Shown piece after piece: positions 8,917-16,098 of a stretch of 64,000 bases of DNA. A model generated the notes under the pieces. That model was given only the letters and a program-made list of their open reading frames with translations, did not search any database and was not told the DNA's origin. The translations under genes and the position numbers were made by a program. The stretch's first letter is position 1. Every line of letters begins with the position of its first letter. The stretch comes from JADFRG01 sp964590515 (GTDB lineage Bacteria; Chloroflexota; Anaerolineae; Anaerolineales; E44-bin32): NCBI GenBank assembly GCA_964590515.1, contig CAZPZD010000005.1, forward strand, positions 12,110 through 76,109, read 5' to 3'.

Positions 8917-9923
8917 ATGAAAAGGCGCCGCTCAGATCCACCGTCGGTCGACGAGCGCAGCCTCCGGCTTGAGCAGGAAGTCCAGAAGCTCAGGACGGTG
9001 CTGCGCGGAACCGCGACTCTGAATTCGGCCCTCAACTACGAGCGAGTGATGGATCTGGCGCTCGATCTGGCTACCAGTGCCCTGGCGGATCTGGATTCCT
9101 CGGCCGGGCAGCTGGTCAGCGCGCTCCTGATGTACGACGGCGACACACTTCAGCTGGTTTCTTCGCGGGGCTTCTTGCACGCCGATCAAAACGCCGTGAT
9201 CCCCGGCCGGATCGGAGTCGTCGAGCAGGCCATGTCGAGCGGCCAGCTTCAGGTCACGAATGACCCTGCGGGCGACCCGGAACTGGGGAGGCTGTTGGCG
9301 CTGCGGCGCTGCAGCATTGCGGTCTGCATTCCGCTCGTCGTCGGCCTGGAAGTGTATGGGCTCATGCTGTTCGGGCATCCTCGGGTGGAAGAACTGAATG
9401 AAGAGGGGATCGAGCTGGTAGAGGCGATCGCCCAACAAGCCGTCGTGGCGCTGCAGAACTCCCGCTTGTATGGGCAGCTCGAGCAGGAGAAGGAGCGGAT
9501 GGCGGAGATCCAGGAGGAAGCTCGCCACAAACTGGCCCGCGACCTGCACGACGGCCCGGCCCAATCGATCGGGGCGATCGCGATGCGGGTGAATTTCGCC
9601 CGCCGCTTGATAGCGCGGGATCCCAAGTCCGCCTCCGACGAACTCTTCAAGATTGAGGAACTGGCCCGCCGGACCTCGAAAGAGATTCGGCAGATGCTCT
9701 TCACCCTGCGGCCGCTCATCCTCGAATCGGAGGGATTGCTCGCGGCGCTGAAGGACTTATCCCGCAAGTTCGAAGAGATGCATCACCAGAAGGTCAATAT
9801 CGACGTCGATCCCCAGATTGAGGCTGCCATGGAGGTCGGGAAGCAAGGGGTGGTGTTCTTCTTGGTGGAAGAGGCGGTCAACAATGCCCGCAAGCACGCC
9901 AAGGCCGAGCAGATCTGGGTCCG
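8917..9923 (+). CDS. GAF-domain sensor histidine kinase, cut by the scaffold gap
   Basis: Cytosolic two-component sensor kinase of the NarX/DegS (HisKA_3) class. Residues about 25-195 form a GAF sensor domain with no transmembrane segment. The phosphoacceptor is in the motif RDLHDGPAQ (His at about residue 211), followed by a dimerisation helix. The HATPase N-box (VEEAVNNARKHAKA) is present just before the 100-N gap removes the rest. ATG 8917 (MKRRRSDPP) is preferred over an upstream TTG at 8842; neither has a clear ribosome site. The partner is expected to be a LuxR-type response regulator, perhaps in the missing sequence, though none is visible. The ORF read through the Ns is an artefact. 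Confidence 0.9.
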
Positions 9924-10023
9924 NNNNNNNNNNNNNNNNNNNNNNNNNNNNNNNNNNNNNNNNNNNNNNNNNNNNNNNNNNNNNNNNNNNNNNNNNNNNN
10001 NNNNNNNNNNNNNNNNNNNNNNN
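9924..10023. other. Assembly gap (100 N)
   Basis: Exactly 100 undetermined bases, the usual placeholder for a scaffold join of unknown length. It removes the 3' ends of two convergent genes, the histidine kinase on the left and the HAD phosphatase on the right. The true distance, and whether other genes lie between them, cannot be known from this sequence. Confidence 0.99.
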
Positions 10024-10728
10024 GACCCCGGTCAATACCAGGATGGTCCTGAGCCCGGCCCGGCTGCCTCCCAGGATATCGGTATCCAATCGGTCCCCCA
10101 GGGAAGCGGTTAGCTCGGGCGGTGTCCCGAGTCGGGCGAGAGCCTGCTTGAATAGATGCGGCTCCGGTTTGCCGAACACCATCGGTTGCCTGCCGGTGGT
10201 CGCGATCAGCGCGGCCAGAGTCGCCCCGTTCCCGGGGGCCTCGCCTCGTTCGGTCGGGAAAGAAACGTCTGGGTTGGTGCCGAGAAACAAGGCACCATTC
10301 TGCAGCGCGTAGGCCGCCTCGGCCAGTTTCTTCCAGGTCAGCTCCGCATCGATTCCCACCACGACCGCCCGGGCACCTTCCGCGGTTGGAAGGACCTGGA
10401 ACCCGGCCGCTTCAAGGGCCTCGATCAACCCCTGCTCGCCGATGGCGAACACGCCCGATCCGGCCGGAAGCTGGGATCGCAGGTGGGCCGCCGCCCCAAC
10501 CGAGCTGGTGAGCACCTGCTCGGCATGGATCGACACCCCAAAGGAGGCGAGCTTGGCCACCACTCGCTCCGCGGTCTGGCGGGCGTTGTTGGTCGCCAGG
10601 ATGAATCCAAGCTTTCGGTCGCCGAGCAGGCCGAAGAATTCCTGCAAGCCGAGCAGGGGAGTCTCCCCTCGCCAGAGGACTCCGTCCATGTCGATTACCC
10701 ACCCCTGCAGGTCTCGTAGCTCGATCAT
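10024..10728 (-). CDS. HAD-IIA family phosphatase (NagD/PGP-like), 3' end lost in gap
   Basis: A haloacid-dehalogenase superfamily sugar- or nucleotide-phosphate phosphatase. The start MIELRDLQGW leads into motif I VIDMDGVLWRG (nucleophile Asp), then the NagD-type signature ATNNARQT (motif II), the cap domain, the conserved GTNPDVSFPTERG, a motif III lysine in VFGKPEPHLF, and motif IV LGDRLDTDILGG. 235 codons are visible before the gap, so about 20-40 C-terminal residues are missing. ATG 10728 is used; a longer reading from 10773 would run through a hairpin sequence and is unlikely. The substrate cannot be predicted within this family. Confidence 0.9.
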
Positions 10729-10747
10729 TCTGGTCCGTAAGCTGAAC

Positions 10748-10769
10748 GGGGCGCTGAATTCAGCGCCCC
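10748..10769 (-). terminator. Hairpin downstream of clpX
   Basis: A perfect 22-base palindrome (GGGGCGCTGAA and its complement) lies 50 bp beyond the clpX stop and just upstream of the HAD gene. It lacks a long T-run, so it may act as a terminator, a processing site or an mRNA 3' stabiliser. Confidence 0.5.
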
Positions 10770-10818
10770 GCATGATTGCTCGCTCTGGTAAGAGTCTAGC
10801 CCGCTCGCAAGGACTGGT

Positions 10819-12117
10819 TCAAGCGGCGGCCTTCAAATCGCGGTCCTCTCCGGCGTCCAACTCCTGGGAGTCGCGATTCAACAAGCGGGGTGGGTGACCG
10901 GCTGAGAACACTTGTTCATCGACGATCACTTTGCGAACCTCAGGCCGAGAGGGTATTTCGTACATCACATTGAGCAAGGCAGCCTCGATGATCGATCGCA
11001 GCCCGCGGGCACCGGTCTCTCGCTCCATGGCCTGTTCCGCAGCGATCTGCAAGGCCTCATCGGTGAAGACTAGCTCGACCTCGTCCATCTGGAAGAGGTG
11101 CTGGTATTGGCGGACCAGGGCGTTGCGTGGCTCGGTGAGGATTGCCCGCAGCGCTTCAACTCCGAGCGGATCGACGCTAGTGGTCACGGGAAGCCGCCCG
11201 ACCAGCTCCGGAATCATCCCGTATCTCATCAAGTCTTCCGGCTCAATGAGGCGCAGCAGCTCGGTGTCGTCAAACTTCCTGGCCTCCCGCTCCTCGCCGG
11301 TTCCCGGGAACCCGACTCGACCCCGCCGTCCGACCCGCTCCGCCACCAGCTCTGCCATTCCGTCGAAGGTGCCCCCGCAGATAAAGAGCACATCGCTTGT
11401 GTCGACCTGGATGAATTCCTGATGGGGGTGTTTGCGGCCGCCCTGGGGCGGCACGTTCACCACCGCGCCCTCGATGATCTTAAGCAGAGCCTGCTGGACC
11501 CCTTCCCCCGAAACGTCGCGGGTGATGCTGGGGTTGTCGCCGGACTTGCGGGAGGTCTTGTCCAGCTCATCGATGTAGACGATCCCCCGCTCGGCCCTGG
11601 CGGTATCGAATTCGGCTGCCTGCAGCAGCCGCAGCAGGATGTTTTCCACATCCTCGCCAACATAGCCGGCTTCGGTGAGGGCGGTGGCGTCGGCGATGCA
11701 GAACGGAACGTCCAGGATACGGGCCAGGGTCTGGGCCAAGAGGGTCTTGCCGACCCCGGTAGGACCGACCAACAGGATGTTGCTCTTCTCCAGCTCGATC
11801 GCCGATCTGGAGTGGCTGGCAATTCGCTTGTAGTGGTTGTAAACCGCGACAGACAGCACCCGCTTGGAGTGCTCCTGGCTGATGACGTATTCGTCGAGCC
11901 GGTCGCAGATCTGCTGAGGAGAGAGAGACGGCTTCCCAACTGGAGACAGCCCCAGCGCGGAGCCCCGACCGGGGTCGCCCTGCAGCATTTCGCCGCAGAG
12001 GTCGACACATCCGTTGCAGATGTACACGCCTTCGGGGCCGGAAATCAGCCGCTGGACTTCCTGTTCGTTACGATTGCAGAACGAACAGCGTCTTGAAAGC
12101 TCGTCCATCTCTCGCAT
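10819..12117 (-). CDS. clpX: ATP-dependent protease unfoldase ClpX
   Basis: A hexameric AAA+ unfoldase that feeds substrates into the ClpP chamber. The 432-aa protein has an N-terminal C4 zinc domain (CSFCNRNE and CNGCVDLC), Walker A GPTGVGKT, pore loop 1 in the motif AGYVGEDVEN, Walker B VYIDELDK, and the RYGMIPELVGRLP stretch. It follows clpP by 6 bp in the tRNA-Leu-tig-clpP-clpX unit, the classic proteostasis arrangement. A second in-frame ATG lies three codons downstream of the chosen start. The C-terminal 30 residues are a poorly conserved tail. Confidence 0.97.
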   Translation of the reverse strand: MREMDELSRRCSFCNRNEQEVQRLISGPEGVYICNGCVDLCGEMLQGDPGRGSALGLSPVGKPSLSPQQICDRLDEYVISQEHSKRVLSVAVYNHYKRIASHSRSAIELEKSNILLVGPTGVGKTLLAQTLARILDVPFCIADATALTEAGYVGEDVENILLRLLQAAEFDTARAERGIVYIDELDKTSRKSGDNPSITRDVSGEGVQQALLKIIEGAVVNVPPQGGRKHPHQEFIQVDTSDVLFICGGTFDGMAELVAERVGRRGRVGFPGTGEEREARKFDDTELLRLIEPEDLMRYGMIPELVGRLPVTTSVDPLGVEALRAILTEPRNALVRQYQHLFQMDEVELVFTDEALQIAAEQAMERETGARGLRSIIEAALLNVMYEIPSRPEVRKVIVDEQVFSAGHPPRLLNRDSQELDAGEDRDLKAAA

Positions 12118-12123
12118 TCGAGC

Positions 12124-12789
12124 CTACTCTTTGACTTTCTCCTTGCCCTTGCCGTTCTCTTTGTCGGCATGCACCGCCGGGGCGAGCACGTTGTCGATCA
12201 GGCCGTAGATCTTGGCCGCCTCGGCGTCCATATAGAAATCCCGCTCGACATCTCGTTCGATAGTCTCCATCGGCTGGCCGGTGTGTTTGGACAGGATGCT
12301 ATTGATTTTCTCGCGCTGGCGCAAGATTTCCTTGGCCTGAATCTCGATGTCGGTAGCCTGACCCTGGGTGCCGCCGTGCGGCTGGTGCATGTGGATCGTG
12401 GCGTTGGGCAGGGCGTAGCGCTGGCCAGGGCTGCCGGCTGCCAACAGCACCGTTCCGAACGAGGCGGTAACGCCGACCGCGGTGGTCTGGACCGGCGCGC
12501 TGAGCTGCAGCATCGTGTCGTAAATCGCCATGCCGGCGTAAATCATTCCGCCCGGGGAGTTGATGTACATGCGGATCGGGCGGTCCGGATCCTGGGCATC
12601 CAGCCAGATCAGCTGGGCGACGATCACGTTGCCGACCTGATCGGTGATCGGTGTGCCCAAAAATACGATCCGTTCCTTCAAGAGCAAGGAGTAGATGTCG
12701 TAAGCTCGCTCGCCTCGGCCGGTGGTCTCGATCACCATCGGGATCAGTGCCTGGGGGTCGTCGGTGTACATGCCTTCTCCTCTAGTCAT
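12124..12789 (-). CDS. clpP: ATP-dependent Clp protease proteolytic subunit
   Basis: A tetradecameric serine protease that degrades ClpX-delivered proteins. Of the catalytic triad, Ser lies in GVTASFGTVLL, where most ClpPs have AASMG; His in IHMHQPHGG; and Asp in the ERDVERDFYMDAEAAKIYGLID stretch (quoted in parts). The protein is 221 aa, slightly long because of a lysine/glutamate-rich tail. The start MTRGEGMYTDD may instead be the second ATG, six codons in. It lies between tig and clpX. The TASFG variation keeps the catalytic Ser, so I see no reason to think it inactive. Confidence 0.96.
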   Translation of the reverse strand: MTRGEGMYTDDPQALIPMVIETTGRGERAYDIYSLLLKERIVFLGTPITDQVGNVIVAQLIWLDAQDPDRPIRMYINSPGGMIYAGMAIYDTMLQLSAPVQTTAVGVTASFGTVLLAAGSPGQRYALPNATIHMHQPHGGTQGQATDIEIQAKEILRQREKINSILSKHTGQPMETIERDVERDFYMDAEAAKIYGLIDNVLAPAVHADKENGKGKEKVKE

Positions 12790-12838
12790 CGGATTCTCTT
12801 CCTTTCAGGTCGGCAGGGCAATAGGAGCTATTTGCCCT

Positions 12839-14194
12839 TTAGGGTTGGGTCGTTTCGGCGGAGCTCACCGTCGCCGGGGGCGGATCTTCGCCTTTGGCCA
12901 CGGCCACCAAAAAGGTGACTGCCTGCTCGAATAGTAACTCGTTCCGGATACGGCGCTTGGCGGAGTCGGTCGACAGCGCCCGCCGCACGCTGCCTTCCGG
13001 ATCCTGCACGGTTCGTGCCATCTGCCCGATGCGGCCCTCGATCTGGGCATCCTCAACCTCGAACTTTTCCAGGTCGACCAGCTTTCCAAGCACGAGTGCC
13101 CGGCGCACTCGCCGCTCCGCCCGCTCGCGAAACTCTTCCCTCAGCTCGATCTCCGTCTTAGTTTCTGCCTTCAGGTACTGGTCTAGGCTCAAACCGCGGG
13201 CTTCCAGCTGGTGGACCAGGTCATGAATGAGGTCGTCGATCTCTTGCTCGGTCAGCAGCGGCGGGAATTGGATCTTGGCTTGCTCCACCAGCTTGCCGAT
13301 GACCTCGTCGGCGTGCTCCGCCTCGGCCTCTTTGGCCGCACTTTCGGTCAGACTCTTCCGTACCTTGATTCGCAGGTCGAGCAGATCCACATAGTCGCCC
13401 AAGCTGCGCGCCAGTTCATCGGTCCAGACCGGCACGGTCCTGGATTTCACCTCGCGGACCCGGAAGTGAAACGTGGCTCCCCGCCCTTGCAGCTCTTTGC
13501 TCGGATAGTCCTCGGCAAAGCTGTGCTGAGCGCTGACTTCGTCGCCCGCCGCCCGGCCGACCAGGTGTCCGGCGACACCGGCAAAAGGCCAATCGGTCTC
13601 GTTTTCGACTAGCAAAGACAGGCCCTCCTGCTTCACGACCTCGGCCTGCTCGCCTTCGGCCGGTTGGTCGAGCCGGCCCTCGATGTCGACGAGCGCCACA
13701 TCGGCGAGCTGGATCGGCCGGCTGGCGGGTTCGATGATGGCCTGCCTTTGGCGCAGGTCTTCCATAACCCGGTCAACTGCCTCATCTTTGACCTCGGCTG
13801 GCATGAAAGGCAGTCGCAGTTTGCGATAATTCCCCAGCTCGACTTCGGGTGCCAGCGGGACGACGTACCTCAGGACCAGCGGCTCTCGGCTGACCACCTC
13901 GTTGAGCGTGCCGGGCGCGAAAGGGTCGAGCTGGCTGTCTTCGATCGCCTGCCGGTAGACATCCTGCCCCAGCGTATCGATGGCTTCATCAAAAATGGCT
14001 TCTTCCCCAAATCGGCCGACCACGACTTCGAACGGGACCTTGCCCGGCCGGAAGCCGGGAATCCGATCCCGCTGGCTGAGCCGCCGGGCGGCCGACCGCA
14101 TGGCGGCGTTGTAGCGCTCGGGCGGGACTTCTACCGTGAGCTGGACCTGGCGATCGTCCAGGGCCTGAGAGTCAACCTTAATAGGCAGGGTCAT
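12839..14194 (-). CDS. tig: Trigger factor, ribosome-associated chaperone
   Basis: A peptidyl-prolyl isomerase and chaperone that binds at the ribosomal exit tunnel. The 451-aa protein has the N-terminal ribosome-docking signature GFRPGKVP (residues about 47-54), a central PPIase-like domain (residues about 150-240), and a long helical C-terminal chaperone domain. The ATG at 14194 lies only 4 bases after the CCA end of tRNA-Leu on the same strand, with no room for a normal Shine-Dalgarno, so translation must begin either from the unprocessed transcript or from a near-leaderless mRNA. It heads the tig-clpP-clpX run. Confidence 0.96.
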   Translation of the reverse strand: MTLPIKVDSQALDDRQVQLTVEVPPERYNAAMRSAARRLSQRDRIPGFRPGKVPFEVVVGRFGEEAIFDEAIDTLGQDVYRQAIEDSQLDPFAPGTLNEVVSREPLVLRYVVPLAPEVELGNYRKLRLPFMPAEVKDEAVDRVMEDLRQRQAIIEPASRPIQLADVALVDIEGRLDQPAEGEQAEVVKQEGLSLLVENETDWPFAGVAGHLVGRAAGDEVSAQHSFAEDYPSKELQGRGATFHFRVREVKSRTVPVWTDELARSLGDYVDLLDLRIKVRKSLTESAAKEAEAEHADEVIGKLVEQAKIQFPPLLTEQEIDDLIHDLVHQLEARGLSLDQYLKAETKTEIELREEFRERAERRVRRALVLGKLVDLEKFEVEDAQIEGRIGQMARTVQDPEGSVRRALSTDSAKRRIRNELLFEQAVTFLVAVAKGEDPPPATVSSAETTQP

Positions 14195-14198
14195 CTTC

Positions 14199-14283
14199 TG
14201 GTGGGGAAGGAGGGACTTGAACCCTCACGCCTCGCGGCACGTGATCCTAAGTCACGCCTGTCTGCCAATTCCAGCACTTCCCC
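14199..14283 (-). tRNA. tRNA-Leu (anticodon UAG)
   Basis: An 85-nt type II tRNA with encoded CCA (14199-14201 on the complement). The acceptor stem GGGGAAG/CTTCCCC pairs perfectly, the anticodon stem CGTGA/TCACG encloses the loop CTTAGGA (anticodon TAG), and a long variable arm (TGCCGCGAGGCG) precedes a normal GGTTCAAGTCC T-arm. It reads CUA and, by wobble, other CUN leucine codons. It is transcribed towards tig, whose start codon follows after four bases. Confidence 0.97.
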
Positions 14284-14292
14284 GTCCGGGCG

Positions 14293-14322
14293 ATTATATC
14301 CGTTGCCCTCCCACGGCGTAAA
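14293..14322 (-). promoter_or_regulatory. Promoter of the tRNA-Leu-tig-clpPX unit
   Basis: On the minus strand, TTTACG (14317-14322), an 18-bp spacer and a consensus TATAAT (14293-14298), ending 9 bases before the tRNA 5' end. Confidence 0.6.
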
Positions 14323-14426
14323 GAAAGGGGCGCGTTAGAACTGCATATGAACCTTCCGCGGGGGCCTCAATTAGGGCAGCTACAGCTGAGCATTTGCAGA
14401 GAAGGAGTACCGCCGCGGATCTGCCG

Positions 14427-16004
14427 TCACGACCTGGCTCCTCGAGCCTTTCCTTCTGCACCGACGCCGGCCATTAGCAGCCCCAACTGCTCCGGAGTGG
14501 CCGACTCCCGCTTGACCTCCCCCATGATCTGACCCTCATAGATCACCACGATTCGGTCGGAGAGTGCCAGAATCTCGTCCAGGTCCTCCGAAATCAGCAG
14601 CGTGGCGGTGCCCGCGTTGCGCTGCTCGAGCAGGCGCAAGTGCACGTATTCGGCGGCCCCGACGTCGAGGCCGCGCGCCGGCTGGGCGGCGATGAGCACT
14701 TCGGGACGGCGCGAAAGTTCCCGGGCCAGAATCACCTTCTGCACGTTGCCGCCGGAGAGGTTCTTCATCGGGGTGTCGAGCGAAGGGGTCTTTACGTTGA
14801 AACGATCGACAAGCTCTGCGGAGATGCGCTCGATCGCCCGGAAGGAGAGGAAGCCGGCCCGGGCATAGGGTTGTTTGCCATGTTCACGCAGAATCAGGTT
14901 CTCAGAGACGCTGAATTCTCGGATCATCCCGTCCCGGTTTCGTTCCTCCGGTATATAGGCCAGTCCCCGTGCCATGATTCGATCTGGGGTTGCGCCGGTG
15001 AGGTCTTCACCGCCGAGCAGAACCTGGCCTGCCGTCGCCGGCCGCAGGCCAGTAATCACCTCGGCCAACTCCCGCTGGCCGTTGCCCGACACTCCGGCCA
15101 TGCCTAGGATTTCACCAGCCCTGACCTGTAGGTTTACCTGTCGCAGAGCCTGCGTCCCTCGATCGCTCAGCGCGGAGATCCCCCGCAGCTCAAGCCGCAC
15201 TGGTCCGGGAGCGCGTTTGGCGCGCTCGCCGGCGACGGCCAGCTCGCGCCCCACCATCATGCGGGCCAACTCGGCCTTGGTGGTTTCAGCGGTCAGCTTC
15301 GAGCCGACCACCCGGCCGTCCCGCAACACGGTGATTCGATTGCTGATGTCGAGGACCTCGTGCAGCTTGTGAGAGATGAAGATCAGGGCATGGCCATCGC
15401 GGGCCATCCTCCGCAAAGTGATGAAGAGCTCGTCGACCTCCTGGGGTGTAAGCACGGCCGTCGGCTCATCCAGGATCAGCAAGGCCGCGCCACGGTACAG
15501 GGCCTTCACGATCTCGACCCGTTGCTGTTCGCCGACCGCCAGCTGCCAGACGGGCACTTCCGGATCGACCTGCAGGCCGTAGACTTCCGCCAGCTCCAGG
15601 ATACGGCGCGAGACCTTGCCGAGATCGGTTAACGGCCCCCGGGTGGAGGGCAGCCCGAGCGCCACATTTTCGGCCACGGTCAGCGACGGCACGAGCATGA
15701 AGTGCTGGTGGATCATGCCGATGCCGAGCCGGATCGAATCCGAAGGCCGGCGGATCTCCACCGGCTGGCCGTTAAGGCTGATCTGACCGCTGCTGGGCTG
15801 GTATAGGCCGTACAGGATACGCATCAGGGTGCTCTTGCCTGCGCCGTTTTCCCCCAGCAGCGCATGCACCTCGCCTGAGCGCACGTCGAAGGTCACGTGG
15901 TCATTGGCGAGCACCCCCGGGAATTGCTTGACGATCGCCAGCATTTCCAGGGAGGAGATGCGCCGGCGGCCCGAGGGGAGCAGACCCGGTTCGACGTCAG
16001 TCAT
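14427..16004 (-). CDS. ABC transporter ATP-binding protein, BMP/nucleoside (sugar-type) importer
   Basis: A 525-aa double-ATPase of the RbsA/NupO type that powers import through the two adjacent permeases. Domain 1 (about residues 20-240) has Walker A GENGAGKST, Walker B LLILDEPTAVLTP and the signature-like LAVGEQQRVE. Domain 2 (about 260-500) has a degenerate Walker A (GVSGNGQRELAE) and signature LSGGNVQKV, the usual asymmetric arrangement. ATG 16004 (MTDVEPGLL) is chosen; an open upstream extension to 16160 passes through a GC-rich hairpin and is rejected. It is the last gene of the leftward transporter unit, after the substrate-binding lipoprotein. Confidence 0.95.
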   Translation of the reverse strand: MTDVEPGLLPSGRRRISSLEMLAIVKQFPGVLANDHVTFDVRSGEVHALLGENGAGKSTLMRILYGLYQPSSGQISLNGQPVEIRRPSDSIRLGIGMIHQHFMLVPSLTVAENVALGLPSTRGPLTDLGKVSRRILELAEVYGLQVDPEVPVWQLAVGEQQRVEIVKALYRGAALLILDEPTAVLTPQEVDELFITLRRMARDGHALIFISHKLHEVLDISNRITVLRDGRVVGSKLTAETTKAELARMMVGRELAVAGERAKRAPGPVRLELRGISALSDRGTQALRQVNLQVRAGEILGMAGVSGNGQRELAEVITGLRPATAGQVLLGGEDLTGATPDRIMARGLAYIPEERNRDGMIREFSVSENLILREHGKQPYARAGFLSFRAIERISAELVDRFNVKTPSLDTPMKNLSGGNVQKVILARELSRRPEVLIAAQPARGLDVGAAEYVHLRLLEQRNAGTATLLISEDLDEILALSDRIVVIYEGQIMGEVKRESATPEQLGLLMAGVGAEGKARGARS

Positions 16005-16053
16005 GGCGTTTTCGAGGAGAGCAGTGGGCGCCCGGATCCGAAAGAGGTCGGAG

Positions 16054-16088
16054 CTCCTGCCCCTCCCGAGGTGGGGGAGGGGCAGGAG
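16054..16088 (-). terminator. 14-bp hairpin between binding protein and ATPase genes
   Basis: A perfect 14-bp GC-rich stem (16054-16067 with 16075-16088) around a 7-base loop. It lies just after the binding-protein stop and 50 bp before the ATPase start, without a T-run. Likely a 3' stabiliser or partial terminator that keeps the binding protein in excess over the ATPase. Confidence 0.65.
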
Positions 16089-16098
16089 TCCGAATCGC

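Noticed and set aside
8842..10113. ORF reading through the 100-N gap on the + strand
   Set aside because: The part after the gap is the wrong phase of the HAD phosphatase gene. The histidine kinase is real only up to 9923.
9757..10773. ORF reading through the 100-N gap on the - strand
   Set aside because: Beyond the gap it is antisense to the histidine kinase. The HAD phosphatase is supported only for 10024-10728.
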